From Promethearchaeota archaeon (GTDB lineage Archaea > Asgardarchaeota > Lokiarchaeia > Sigynarchaeales > SOKP01): a stretch of DNA of 64,000 bases. The position numbers and the translations under genes were made by a program. The DNA is taken from the NCBI GenBank assembly GCA_016839635.1, contig JAEOTV010000073.1, positions 19,438-83,437 on the forward strand, written 5' to 3'. Below are positions 18,766 through 28,421 of this stretch, piece by piece (the first letter of the stretch is position 1; each line of letters begins with the position of its first letter). The notes beneath the pieces are model-generated. The model saw only the letters and a list, made by a program, of their open reading frames with translations. It did not search any database and was not told the DNA's origin.

Positions 18766-19140
18766 TTAGGACTTCTTCTCTTTTCTCTTCATTCTTTTCA
18801 GATTATTCAGTCCTACTATATATCTTTTATTTTTTTTAGCTTGTTCTTCTAATCCTCCACAAGGAAAATCTTGACATTGATAACAATATTCTAATTTTTT
18901 TTCTTCTACACAACAATATCTAATCCAACATTCTTTGGTCCAACATTCTGAAATTTCACCCCTACATGTACCACAGTGAAAATCTTCTGGTTTTACATTA
19001 TCCCACATATTTTCAAACATTTTAACTAATCGATCAGCAATTGTGGGGTTATATGGTGCAAGATAGATCTTACACTGAGTGCATTCTAAACCACAGACTG
19101 AAAATATCTTCTTTAACTGAAAAGTCTTCCCTTTATGCAT
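18766..19140 (-). CDS. Cysteine-rich DUF3795-family protein
   Basis: Function unknown. The protein has about 15 cysteines in 124 residues, beginning with the family hallmark CGLECTQCKIYLAPY near residue 16 and continuing HCGTCRG, CWTKECW, YCC and YCYQCQDFPCG. Such clusters bind zinc or iron-sulfur centres. The family is frequent in anaerobic archaea and bacteria. No operon partner is apparent: the MFS gene downstream on the same strand is 78 bp away. Confidence 0.8.
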   Translation of the reverse strand: MHKGKTFQLKKIFSVCGLECTQCKIYLAPYNPTIADRLVKMFENMWDNVKPEDFHCGTCRGEISECWTKECWIRYCCVEEKKLEYCYQCQDFPCGGLEEQAKKNKRYIVGLNNLKRMKRKEKKS

Positions 19141-19267
19141 GAAATTGATTATCGTTTCTTTTAATAAAAATTTAATCTCTTTTATAATGAAATTTCTGGA
19201 TATAACTATAATTATTTAAATCAGAAAAGAAGCCACGTTAAATTTATTTTGATTTTAAAGAAAGATT

Positions 19268-19810
19268 TTAATACTCAATCCCATATCTAGCGGTAATCCC
19301 TTGTGAAGAGTAATAATGCTTTATCATTCTCATTTCGGTTACTAAATCCGCTAATTCTTTTATTTTTGGATGCATTTTTGGTCCACCTGTTAAGATTAGT
19401 TCTACATTCTCTGGTTTATTTTTTATAAGTTCTAATACAGGTTCCACAGGAATTACGTTCATAGATATTGCTACTCCAACCTCATCAAGAATAACGATGT
19501 CATAATCATTACTCATGATAATATCTTTGGCATAATCTAAAGCTTTCTTACCTTGTTCTAGGTCAAATTCTCCAGGTTCAGCTATGAGATCTGGACCACC
19601 AAATTGCTTCAATTCAAAATTGGGGATACTTTTAATAGCCTTAATTTCACCATATTTGTAATTTCCTTTCATAAATTGAATCATATATACCGTGAATCCA
19701 TGTCCTGTAGCGCGTACCCCCTGTCCTATTGCTGCGGTTGTTTTACCTTTCCCTCGTCCAAAATAAACTTGAACTAATCCTTGCTTTAATCTTTTTCTGG
19801 ATGTGCTCAT
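19268..19810 (-). CDS. cobO: Cob(I)alamin / corrinoid adenosyltransferase, CobO type
   Basis: Transfers the adenosyl group of ATP to cob(I)yrinic acid or cobalamin and so makes coenzyme B12. The 180-residue protein has a P-loop GRGKGKT (residues 18-24), the IQFMKGN segment and the acidic DIVILDEVG motif that are diagnostic of the CobA/CobO/BtuR family. It would supply the adenosylcobalamin needed by the mutase encoded at 42-44 kb. It is divergent from the CoA-transferase genes. Confidence 0.92.
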   Translation of the reverse strand: MSTSRKRLKQGLVQVYFGRGKGKTTAAIGQGVRATGHGFTVYMIQFMKGNYKYGEIKAIKSIPNFELKQFGGPDLIAEPGEFDLEQGKKALDYAKDIIMSNDYDIVILDEVGVAISMNVIPVEPVLELIKNKPENVELILTGGPKMHPKIKELADLVTEMRMIKHYYSSQGITARYGIEY

Positions 19811-19959
19811 TGTTTTTCAATCTAATAATTTATTATATTTTGAAATACTCTATTATTTAATTAGTTTTTAATGCCAAGTTAGCATGGAATATAAGGTTTT
19901 TAATGAAACATATATTGATTCTAAATATTATTTAAAATTCTTCATGAAGGGGATAAAAA

Positions 19960-20820
19960 ATGAGATCAAGTAAATTAATGTCTTTAGAGGAAGCTATTTC
20001 AACCTATGTTAGTGATGGAGATCTTATAGGATTTGGGGGCTTATCTTTTTGGAGGAAACCAATTAGTGCTTGTAGAGAGATAATCAGCCAAAAAAAGAAA
20101 GGTTTAACCTTGTGTACATTTGTGGGGGGATTTGAAATAGACATGCTTATAGCAGGAGGCTGTACCTCAGAAGTAAGAAGTTGCTTTGTAGGGATGGAAA
20201 TTTTTGGGATGGCCCCACATTTCCGAAAAGCGGTAGAAACTGGTTCGATCAAAATATCTGAAGAAAGTGAAGCGACTATCGCTTTAGGATTAAGAGCATC
20301 CTATCTGAAAGTACCTTTTATGCCTTTAAAAGGTATCATCGGAACAGATATGCCAAAAGTAAGGAATGATATTAAACAAATTATTGACCCGCTTGGTTCA
20401 GGAACTCATCTAATGGCAATACCTAAGATAGATTTAGATGTAGCAATAATACATGTACCGTATGCTGATGAGCTTGGGAATGGAAATATAGCTGGAGCAG
20501 TATGGATGGATGCAGATATGGGAAAAACAGCAAAAAAGACAATTATAATATGCGAAAAATTAGTTGAAATGGAGGATATTCGCTACTTACCGGGAAAAGC
20601 GCAATTACCCATCCAAACCACCAGTGCTGTAGTTAAAATGCCTTTTGGGGCACATCCGACTTCATGTTATCCTTTTTATACATTTGATCCGTTGCATATA
20701 CAATACTATTTAAAAACTGAATTTGAAGAATACAAGAAAAAATTCATATTAGGGAAGACGCCTACTCAATATTTAGAAGAAGCAGGTGGAATTCAAACTA
20801 TTTTTAATATTTTATTATAG
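19960..20820 (+). CDS. CoA-transferase-family subunit A (GctA/IpdA-like)
   Basis: Alpha subunit of a family I CoA-transferase or CoA-ester hydrolase. It has the glycine-rich N-terminal loop GFGGLSFWRKP (about residues 24-34) and the family's open alpha/beta fold. The ATG has a GGGGAT site. The stop is 12 bp before subunit B. Glutaconate CoA-transferase (GctAB) and the steroid-degrading IpdAB are the closest well-known types; motifs in subunit B decide which, and they are ambiguous here. Confidence 0.82.
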   Translation: MRSSKLMSLEEAISTYVSDGDLIGFGGLSFWRKPISACREIISQKKKGLTLCTFVGGFEIDMLIAGGCTSEVRSCFVGMEIFGMAPHFRKAVETGSIKISEESEATIALGLRASYLKVPFMPLKGIIGTDMPKVRNDIKQIIDPLGSGTHLMAIPKIDLDVAIIHVPYADELGNGNIAGAVWMDADMGKTAKKTIIICEKLVEMEDIRYLPGKAQLPIQTTSAVVKMPFGAHPTSCYPFYTFDPLHIQYYLKTEFEEYKKKFILGKTPTQYLEEAGGIQTIFNILL

Positions 20821-20832
20821 GAGGGAAAAATA

Positions 20833-21711
20833 ATGAGTGAATTTTCAAATGATTATACTGTTGATGAAATGATGACTGTTTTAATGGCTCGAGAAGTAAG
20901 AAATGATGACGTGATGATAGTTGGAGTTGCAACCCCTATGGTATGGGCGGCATTTACATTAGCAAAGGTAACTCATGCACCAGATGCTATATATCATTAC
21001 ATTATGGGGAATACGTTTGTATTAGAACCTCGACAGGTAAGTTTACTTTACCTTGAAATGAATACCGCTCGAGCATATCGATTTCAAGATAGTGTAGAAT
21101 GTACATTAGAATCCCTTCCTTCTGATAAACTAACTACAATTGAATTCTTCAGACCAGCTCAGATCGATCAATATGGAAATAGTAATAATATATGTATTGG
21201 TGATTGGTATAAACCAAAAATAAGACTTCCAGGAGCTGCGGGTATTTTAGATTTTAGTATGTTTTATAAACGAGGATCTTTCCTCTATACTCCAAGACAT
21301 GATACAAGAACTTTTCTTCCAACTGAAAAACTAGATTTTATTTCTGGAGTTGGTTTCCTTGATGGTAAAAAATCTATATGTGGTGGAGCTGGTCCTCAAT
21401 GTGTAATTACTAACCTAGCATATTTGGATTTTGAAAAAGAAACAAAAAGAATGAGGTTAAAGACAATTCATCCGGGTGTTGATAATGAAACTGTACAAAA
21501 TTCAACTGGTTTTGAATTGATTGTTTCAGAAGAAATAAAAGAAACTACGCCTCCTAAGAAGAAAGAAATTAATTTGTTGAGAGAAAAAGTAGATCCATTA
21601 GGAATAAGGAAACTAGAAGTTCTTGCTGGAAAAGAACGTGAAGAGTTATTAAATAAAGTAATTGAAAAAGAACTAGCTATGAAAAATAGATTTCCAAAAT
21701 CTTTATACTAA
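20833..21711 (+). CDS. CoA-transferase-family subunit B (GctB/IpdB-like)
   Basis: Beta subunit partner of the preceding gene, with a strong GGAGGG site before the ATG. The fold is supported by VGVATPMVWAAFTLAK near the N-terminus and RLPGAAGILDFS in the middle, where CoA-transferases bind the CoA chain. I do not find the SENG-type motif that carries the catalytic glutamate of true transferases. The protein may therefore be a hydrolase like IpdB, or the glutamate lies in a diverged context such as LYLEMN. The real substrate is unknown. Confidence 0.78.
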   Translation: MSEFSNDYTVDEMMTVLMAREVRNDDVMIVGVATPMVWAAFTLAKVTHAPDAIYHYIMGNTFVLEPRQVSLLYLEMNTARAYRFQDSVECTLESLPSDKLTTIEFFRPAQIDQYGNSNNICIGDWYKPKIRLPGAAGILDFSMFYKRGSFLYTPRHDTRTFLPTEKLDFISGVGFLDGKKSICGGAGPQCVITNLAYLDFEKETKRMRLKTIHPGVDNETVQNSTGFELIVSEEIKETTPPKKKEINLLREKVDPLGIRKLEVLAGKEREELLNKVIEKELAMKNRFPKSLY

Positions 21712-21762
21712 TATATTATAGAATAATAGAAAATCTTTATTGAGATTGAGCGATATTGTTAT

Positions 21763-24700
21763 ATGAATTTAGGTAATAAACTTGAATTGCTTTATATTCC
21801 CACAACTTACTGGAATGAACCATCAAGTGGTTTTAATTTGATTTCTGAAGGAAAGCAACTTCCTCAAAATACTAGCTTTTTTGTTTTATGGATTCCCTCA
21901 AATGAATCAGAAAAAGAGCTCACTGAGCATATTAACCTGATATTTCCACACATTCCTATCAAAAAACTTTTATCATGTAAAATTAATCTAGCTATTCCTT
22001 TTAGCTTATCAAAAGCAAAAAAAATTGTAAATAAATCAACAGAGTTCTTTCAGGTTGTATCTCATGTTGGAAAAATTATACCTATTCCACCCGCAATTAA
22101 GTTACTTTATCAATTAGAAATAAAAGAAAATCCAGATCGAAGTATAAGACATTACAGTAATTCTATTAAAACATGGGCTCTCCTTACAAAATTACTATTT
22201 GAGTTGTTAAATAAGGGTCAATTTGTGCCTATGTTAGAATCTACTACCCAAAAGTATTATACGGGTCAATGGCGTGTAATTCTAAAATCTCAAATTGATA
22301 ATGATCGTTTTAAATCTATTTTTAATCATAGTTCTTGGCCATCTTTTTGTTTACCCGTAAATTATTTCCGTGAAGAAGGAATGATTAAAACAATTGGTCT
22401 CTGGCACCCATCTTACATATTTTCAACATATATTGATAGCATTGGAGATTTTTTAATACGATCTACCTTAAGTAAAAGTAAATTTCAAACTTTTGAAGAA
22501 TTCTATAGCACAGAAAAAAAGAAAGAAATGGATTCAGATTTTAAATTAAGTTGGGATTATAAATTTCTTAAAGCGCTTATCAAAAAAGACTCTATCTTTA
22601 AAGTAGATGAATATTATGAAACTATACTACCTACCTTAATTAGGAATTGGACTCAATCAGCTTATGGATTCCAATTAAAACATGAATTTAATTTAAGTCT
22701 AGAATTAAAATACCCAGAAGACATCAAAGGTGAGTGGTTATTGAAATTTTCCCTATTAATGCAAGATGGAAATAAGACTTTTCCTTTAAATGAGCTCTGG
22801 GAAGGAAGTAAATTAAAAAAACAAGAAATTTTAAAACTTCTTAAACGTGATGAACATTATTTAGAAACAATTTTAAGAGCTCTAGGTGCTGCTTCAAGGA
22901 TTTTTCCACCAATTAAAAGAGCTTTTCTAGATAAAATTCAGCACGAAATCAAACTTACTTCAAGTGAAGTAATGGATTTCTTAAGATATCCAAAAGATCT
23001 TTTAATTCAAATTGGGTTTAATATTGTTCTTCCAAGTGTCTTTACAAAAGGAGGAAAACAACGTTTAACAGCTAGACTTATAATTCGCTCAAAGGGTGAT
23101 AGAAAGCCAAAAAAAGAAAAATCTACTGTTTTACCATCAATATTTGATATCCATTCGATACTAGAGGCTAAATGGGAAGCCAGACTAGGAGGACAAATAA
23201 TTACAGAAGAAGATTTCCAGAACTTAATTAACTCTAACGAACCTTTGATTAATCTAAATGGAGATTGGATTTTAGTTGATCAACAAGATCTTGAAGATTT
23301 GAAAAATATTGAAGAATCTGAAACAAAAAGCTATATGGATGCTTTAAAGCTAGGTTTAATGGGAGAAATTCAATTAAAAGAAAATGGTCATAAGTATGAT
23401 GTATTTGTTGAAGGTGAACTAAGTGAAATTATTAAAAGGATGCAATCAATAGATTCTTTCGAGGATATTTCTTGTCCATCTTCGTTTAAAGGGAATCTGC
23501 GTCATTATCAGCAGGAAAGTCTTACGTGGATGGGAAATATGATAAATTTTAATTTTGGATTATGTTTAGCTGACGACATGGGGCTTGGAAAAACCATTCA
23601 AATCATTGCATTTTTACTTTATCTTAAAGAAAATTATCCACTAAATCCAGGAGCTGTTTTGATTGTGTGCCCCACTTCAATATTATTTAATTGGTATCGT
23701 GAACTAAAGAAATTCGCACCTAATTTAGACATAGTACTTCATCATGGTGCCAAACGATATAAAAAAGCCTCAGAAATCCCAGAATTCCTAAAACCGCATC
23801 GAATTTTTCTAACATCTTATGGAACTATTAGAAATGATATTGATTTCTTAGAAACAATTCAATTCAGTGGAATTATCATAGATGAAAGTCAAAATATGAA
23901 AAATTACACCTCAAAGCAAACGCAGGCAATATACAAACTACAAAGTCAATATAGAATTTGTTTAAGTGGAACACCCATAGAAAATCGTTTGCTTGAGCTA
24001 TGGTCCTTATTCAACTTTTTAAATCCAGGTCTTTTAGGAAGTAGGGGTGAATTTCAAGAGAAGTACATTTTACCAATTGAACGATTTCAAAATCAAGAAG
24101 TAATTAATAATTTAAAAGCAATTATTGCTCCTTTTATTATGCGGCGGGTTAAATCAGATAAATCTATTATAGAGGATTTACCTGAAAAAAATGAGATAAA
24201 AATAATGGTTCAATTAAATGAAAGGCAAGTGAAATTATACCAAGAACTTGTAGAAAAAACGTTAAATGAAATTGAGACTGTTCAATCTGATAAAAGAAAG
24301 CAGAGAGGATTAATCTTAGGATTATTAGTAAAATTAAAGCAAATTTGTAACCATCCCTATCAGTATCTTAAAATCAATTTATCAACAAAGATTAAGACCG
24401 AGGAAATGAAAGAAATTATTTCTCAATCACAAAAATTGGAGAGATTACTAGACATGACGGATGAGGTTATTTCTAATGGAGAAAAAGTTTTAATATTTAC
24501 ACAATTTACTCAAATGGGAGATATATTACAAAAGATCCTTGAATGGAAATATGAATTTAAGATTCTTTACTTTCATGGCAGTATACCTGAAAGAAAACGA
24601 AGAGAAATTATTGATGAATTTCAATCAAATGATATTGATAGCTCCCCAATATTAATTTTATCCCTAAAAGCTGGTGGTACGGGTCTAAATTTGACAAAGG

Positions 24701-24960
24701 GAACAACAGTTATCCATGTTGATAGATGGTGGAACCCCGCAGTTGAGGAACAAGCCACAGATCGAGCTTATCGAATTGGTCAAAAATCAATAGTAAATGT
24801 TTATAAATTTATTACAGTTGGTACAATCGAAGAAAAAATCGACTCTTTATTAGAAGAAAAACGAAATTTAGCTGATAAGATCATTACATCCACAGGAGAA
24901 TCTTGGATTTCAGATCTAGATGACGAAAAATTAAGAGAATTATTAATATTAAGTATTTAA
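21763..24960 (+). CDS. SNF2/SWI2-family DNA-translocating ATPase
   Basis: Large dsDNA translocase of the Snf2 type found in bacteria and archaea. The N-terminal 550 residues form the non-catalytic region usual for this group. The two RecA-like lobes show motif I DDMGLGKT (residues 604-611), motif Ia CPTSILFNW, motif II DESQ, motif III LSGTPIENRL, motif V LKAGGTGLNL and motif VI RAYRIGQ. The Walker B is DESQ rather than the more common DEAQ or DEAH. A SWIM-domain gene starts 8 bp after its stop, a typical pairing. Confidence 0.92.
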   Translation: MNLGNKLELLYIPTTYWNEPSSGFNLISEGKQLPQNTSFFVLWIPSNESEKELTEHINLIFPHIPIKKLLSCKINLAIPFSLSKAKKIVNKSTEFFQVVSHVGKIIPIPPAIKLLYQLEIKENPDRSIRHYSNSIKTWALLTKLLFELLNKGQFVPMLESTTQKYYTGQWRVILKSQIDNDRFKSIFNHSSWPSFCLPVNYFREEGMIKTIGLWHPSYIFSTYIDSIGDFLIRSTLSKSKFQTFEEFYSTEKKKEMDSDFKLSWDYKFLKALIKKDSIFKVDEYYETILPTLIRNWTQSAYGFQLKHEFNLSLELKYPEDIKGEWLLKFSLLMQDGNKTFPLNELWEGSKLKKQEILKLLKRDEHYLETILRALGAASRIFPPIKRAFLDKIQHEIKLTSSEVMDFLRYPKDLLIQIGFNIVLPSVFTKGGKQRLTARLIIRSKGDRKPKKEKSTVLPSIFDIHSILEAKWEARLGGQIITEEDFQNLINSNEPLINLNGDWILVDQQDLEDLKNIEESETKSYMDALKLGLMGEIQLKENGHKYDVFVEGELSEIIKRMQSIDSFEDISCPSSFKGNLRHYQQESLTWMGNMINFNFGLCLADDMGLGKTIQIIAFLLYLKENYPLNPGAVLIVCPTSILFNWYRELKKFAPNLDIVLHHGAKRYKKASEIPEFLKPHRIFLTSYGTIRNDIDFLETIQFSGIIIDESQNMKNYTSKQTQAIYKLQSQYRICLSGTPIENRLLELWSLFNFLNPGLLGSRGEFQEKYILPIERFQNQEVINNLKAIIAPFIMRRVKSDKSIIEDLPEKNEIKIMVQLNERQVKLYQELVEKTLNEIETVQSDKRKQRGLILGLLVKLKQICNHPYQYLKINLSTKIKTEEMKEIISQSQKLERLLDMTDEVISNGEKVLIFTQFTQMGDILQKILEWKYEFKILYFHGSIPERKRREIIDEFQSNDIDSSPILILSLKAGGTGLNLTKGTTVIHVDRWWNPAVEEQATDRAYRIGQKSIVNVYKFITVGTIEEKIDSLLEEKRNLADKIITSTGESWISDLDDEKLRELLILSI

Positions 24961-24968
24961 ACCCAAAA

Positions 24969-25919
24969 GTGATAAAAATAAGCGAACGCAGAAAAGAATT
25001 TATAAACCGTCGAAAAAGAAAAAAGGAAATTCTAAATGGACCTCGAAGAAAAACTGAATACGAGAAACAACGTACTCATGAAGAAGTTGAACAAATAAAA
25101 AGAGATCTTCTAAATTTTGCTCAAACATCATGGGGAACAAAATGGATTCAATCAAATCTAAAAATTGGACGCCCTTTTAGAATGCAAAGGGGTATTGAGT
25201 ATGTTAAAGACGAACGCCGAATAGATAATCTTTCCATCAATCCAGGTCAAATCTTCGCAACAGTTCAAGGTACTGCTCCGACACCATATCGTGTGAAAAT
25301 AATTTTTGAGACTATCCCCAAAGAAGGATGGAAAATTATATTAACTCACCTTAAAAACAAAGTAATTAATCTAATTGAATTATTAGAGGGTTTCTTACCA
25401 GAAGATTTAATTACGATTTTTAATAACACCGAATATTCATTATTCCCAGATGCGTCAAGAGGTTTAAATGCCACTTGTTCTTGTCCTGATAAGGCAATCC
25501 CATGCAAACATATTGCTGCAGTTATTTTATATCTTGCTCGTGTTATAGACTACAATCCATTTCTGTTATTAGAATTACGAGGAAAAACAAAGAGTGAAAT
25601 TCTAACTGATTTAAGGTTATTTCAATCAGTAGAAAGTGAACAAAGAATAGAAAATGACTCAGGTTTACCTAAATTTGATTTTAAATTTAATGTACCACAA
25701 GTCTCCATTCAAGATTTATCTACTGAAAAAAAGATAACTGGATTTGAAGAATATACTGTTCATTTTAACCTTAAAAAACCGAGAAATATCATAGAAACTC
25801 TGGAAAATTTAGGTATACCAAAAATTATTGATAATAAAGCTTTTGAAATTGTTTTAAGAGCGGTTTATCACAAAATTACATCTGAGATATATCATTTGTC
25901 TTTAGAACTAAGTAATTAA
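24969..25919 (+). CDS. SWIM zinc-finger protein, partner of SNF2 ATPase
   Basis: A 316-residue protein with the SWIM zinc motif CSCPDKAIPCKH (Cys-x-Cys ... Cys-x-His, about residues 170-182) embedded in the usual N-terminal context. SWIM proteins bind DNA or proteins and are encoded next to SNF2 ATPases. GTG at 24969 is taken as the start; the gap to the SNF2 stop is only 8 bp. The basic N-terminus (RRKRKKEILNGPRRK) suggests DNA contact. Confidence 0.87.
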   Translation: MIKISERRKEFINRRKRKKEILNGPRRKTEYEKQRTHEEVEQIKRDLLNFAQTSWGTKWIQSNLKIGRPFRMQRGIEYVKDERRIDNLSINPGQIFATVQGTAPTPYRVKIIFETIPKEGWKIILTHLKNKVINLIELLEGFLPEDLITIFNNTEYSLFPDASRGLNATCSCPDKAIPCKHIAAVILYLARVIDYNPFLLLELRGKTKSEILTDLRLFQSVESEQRIENDSGLPKFDFKFNVPQVSIQDLSTEKKITGFEEYTVHFNLKKPRNIIETLENLGIPKIIDNKAFEIVLRAVYHKITSEIYHLSLELSN

Positions 25920-26000
25920 TTTAATTCTTATATTCAAAAAAATTTAAAAAAAAAGAGTTTGTTTAAAAAAGTTAAAGTTTAAAAAAACACTTTTTTTCAC

Positions 26001-26348
26001 TTATTTCTTTCTTTTGATAATAAAAAGGCTTATAGCTAAAATACCCCCGATTATACTCCAGATAATTGCAGTCCACATCCAGACTAATGTGGTGCCAGGG
26101 AAGAAAGGATAAAAAATCCATAGAATTACTAAAATAACAGCCCAAATAGTTCCAATTATTTTTTCATTCCTTTTACTCTCACTCATGAAAAAAATACTAC
26201 CTACAACACCACCAATTATGCTCCAAATTATCGCCAACCACATCCAAAAAAAGATATCCCCAGGAAAGTAAGGGTAGGAAATCCACAAAATTACTAAAAT
26301 GACTAACCAAATAATTCCAAATATTTTTTTTGTTTTTTCTAGATCCAT
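26001..26348 (-). CDS. Membrane protein with internal duplication
   Basis: Unknown function. The 115-residue protein is two copies of one two-helix unit: each carries IxWLVILVILWI or IWAVILVILWIF, then YPxFPG, then WMWxAIIWSIIGG. The copies start near residues 10 and 65. Four transmembrane helices result, with short KR-rich loops inside. Internal duplications of this kind are common in small channels and chaperones, but no family was recognised. Confidence 0.72.
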   Translation of the reverse strand: MDLEKTKKIFGIIWLVILVILWISYPYFPGDIFFWMWLAIIWSIIGGVVGSIFFMSESKRNEKIIGTIWAVILVILWIFYPFFPGTTLVWMWTAIIWSIIGGILAISLFIIKRKK

Positions 26349-26436
26349 TTTATATTACACTAAATTAATGATAATATTGTATTAGACTTCATTTTATATA
26401 AATTAGACATCTTAAGGTTGATTAATTATCAAAAAT

Positions 26437-27153
26437 TTATTCTGGGCTCCCAATATTTGGGTAAAGTTCTATCTTTCGACCCTTTTCCTTAAAAAAAATT
26501 AATTTATTCTCTGATAATTTATCTACATGATATTTAACAGTGTTTCGTGCAAGATTAATCTTTTTTGCAATTCCAGATGATGAAATTCCCGGATTATTCT
26601 GAATTAGTTCTAAGATTCTAGTAGTAGTTTCTGATTTTGATGGTAGGATTTTAAAATTTTCAATCAATTCAATTGAAGTTGTAATCGGAAAATAAATAGT
26701 ATATTGTCCATGTTTTTCTTTTTTTATAATGTGATACTTTAATAAAACGTCTAAATGCCATTGTAATTGACCTTTTTGCAGTTCACAGATTCTAAGTAAT
26801 TCATTTTGGTGGATACCTGGATTATTGAGGATTTGAGTTAATATGTTTATACGATTTTCATTTTCAAATATATCTGCAAGTGTTAAATAAGATTTTCCTT
26901 TTTTGATGTGAGTTCTTTTTATAAAATATCCCTTATATTCTTTTATAGTAAGCGCTTCAAAAATAGATACTGACAAAACTGCTGCTATCAAAACAGATAT
27001 TACGATAATTATTAGATTGATGAGTTCATTGGGAGCAAAAATTTCGTCGTATGATAAAACTAGCAGAATTAATGTAGTCGATAATAAAATAAGAGATAAT
27101 ATAAATATCCCAAATTTCATTAAAACTAATTGCCTAAAACTTTTATTTTTCAT
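26437..27153 (-). CDS. Membrane-bound transcription regulator with two winged-helix domains
   Basis: Two N-terminal transmembrane helices (about 10-35 and 40-62) are followed by two winged helix-turn-helix domains: NNPGIHQNELLRICELQKG near residue 113 and NNPGISSSGIAKKINLARN near residue 190. The plan matches archaeal membrane-anchored MarR/ArsR-like regulators that sense membrane or surface states. It starts the minus-strand group after the ICMT-like gene (33 bp gap) and may regulate it or the surface-protein genes upstream. Confidence 0.82.
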   Translation of the reverse strand: MKNKSFRQLVLMKFGIFILSLILLSTTLILLVLSYDEIFAPNELINLIIIVISVLIAAVLSVSIFEALTIKEYKGYFIKRTHIKKGKSYLTLADIFENENRINILTQILNNPGIHQNELLRICELQKGQLQWHLDVLLKYHIIKKEKHGQYTIYFPITTSIELIENFKILPSKSETTTRILELIQNNPGISSSGIAKKINLARNTVKYHVDKLSENKLIFFKEKGRKIELYPNIGSPE

Positions 27154-27186
27154 TTCTCTTATTAACCTTTTTATAAAAAATATGAT

Positions 27187-27780
27187 TTATACTTTTTCTG
27201 TTTTACTTCTTTTTAGTTTCAGGAATGGAATCATGAAAGCCACATTATTTTCATAATCCAAGAAATTATCTCCATGCTTAGCTTTTAAGGCAATTTCTTC
27301 AATTTTTGCTAAAACAATGTACAATAATACTTCACCAATCCATATGTATAGTAAAACTGTATTAGCATTGAGATAACCTAAATTAAAATTGAATATAGGA
27401 CTTGTCTGAAAAGCTATTAATGTCATACCAAATGTCATTATAATAAATGCAAGATATTGAGGATGTCTCACGTATTTATATGGTCCTGTTCGTATTAATT
27501 GTTTTCTGTGAGTTAATTGATATATTAGAGAGTAAATAAAGAGGCTAAGTCCTAATAAAACAATATAGATTTCATAAGTTCTAAATAGGAAATTAAGATC
27601 AACTAATAAAATTTCAGGATTCTGAAAATATAACGACAAATAAGCTATGAATGGTACACTCATTATTCCAAACCACACTCCGGTGCAAGGTACATATTGA
27701 AAAAATGGAATTAATATTGAAGATATACTTGTAGAAATTGAACCTAATTTTCCTTTAAAATTTTCACGATTAATTTTCAT
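27187..27780 (-). CDS. ICMT/phospholipid-methyltransferase-like membrane enzyme
   Basis: Integral membrane SAM methyltransferase of the isoprenylcysteine carboxyl methyltransferase / PEMT family. The diagnostic GPYKYVRHPQYLAF (about residues 101-114) and the later pair EEIALKAKHGDNFLDYE are visible. Five hydrophobic helices are predicted. In Asgard archaea the real acceptor (prenylated protein, lipid or small molecule) is unknown. The gene is preceded by one copy of the repeated GTGCAC element. Confidence 0.83.
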   Translation of the reverse strand: MKINRENFKGKLGSISTSISSILIPFFQYVPCTGVWFGIMSVPFIAYLSLYFQNPEILLVDLNFLFRTYEIYIVLLGLSLFIYSLIYQLTHRKQLIRTGPYKYVRHPQYLAFIIMTFGMTLIAFQTSPIFNFNLGYLNANTVLLYIWIGEVLLYIVLAKIEEIALKAKHGDNFLDYENNVAFMIPFLKLKRSKTEKV

Positions 27781-27837
27781 TTATATTCCCTTTAAAATTT
27801 TAATTATGCTTATTGAAAATGAAAATATTCTATTTTT

Positions 27838-27866
27838 AAAGGTTTAAGGTCCACTTATGGAACAAT
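27838..27866 (-). promoter_or_regulatory. Repeated promoter/operator element, copy 1
   Basis: On the minus strand this reads GTTCCATAAGTGGACC followed by TTAAACCTTT. It is one of five near-identical copies in the window and the only one with GTGGAC instead of GTGCAC or GTGTAC. It lies about 58 bp upstream of the ICMT-like start. The AT-rich end can serve as a TATA-type box. Confidence 0.6.
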
Positions 27867-27889
27867 TTTGAGATTAAAACAAAGCTTTT

Positions 27890-28405
27890 CTACCCATTTC
27901 TTAAATTTTTCCTTAAGAATATATATCCTACAATTTCTAAACCAGCACCTAAGAATAATCCAATAATTCCAACCCCTGGACTAATGTTTCCCCAAAAACT
28001 ATGACCGTAAAGAATCCATCTAGACACTTCGATCATTATCATCCAAATTATTGTTGCAACTATAACTACTATTGCTGAAACCAACCAGCTAATTTTAGGA
28101 ATTAACTCTCCTTTTCTATAATTATTAGCTGTTAAAATTGTTGTTATACCTAAAATCATAATTAATAACGAACATATAATTGAGGGGATAAAACTTATCA
28201 GCTGAATATCAAATTCAATCCTGGTGGTAGGAATACCAGATTCATAACGATATGAAAAAAATAAATTGATTATCCAAAGATAAAAATCGGTATCAAATGA
28301 TGCTGAACGATAAATATAATATGCGTTAGGAATCAGTAAAGAAATAAGTGTTGTTAATCCTCCTATAAAAACCAAAATCCAAATATATTTCTTAATTTCA
28401 ATCAT
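27890..28405 (-). CDS. Four-helix membrane protein, paralogue family member
   Basis: Unknown function. 171 residues with four transmembrane helices (about 8-26, 72-96, 108-130, 146-166). The last part, PGVGIIGLFLGAGLEIVG, and the tryptophan in FYLWIINLF align with the neighbour at 28422 and with the broken copy at 30222. A frameshifted piece of the same 3' end occurs at about 40265. It follows the 28422 gene by 16 bp. The family looks lineage-specific. Confidence 0.72.
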   Translation of the reverse strand: MIEIKKYIWILVFIGGLTTLISLLIPNAYYIYRSASFDTDFYLWIINLFFSYRYESGIPTTRIEFDIQLISFIPSIICSLLIMILGITTILTANNYRKGELIPKISWLVSAIVVIVATIIWMIMIEVSRWILYGHSFWGNISPGVGIIGLFLGAGLEIVGYIFLRKNLRNG

Positions 28406-28421
28406 AAAATGATCTATGATT

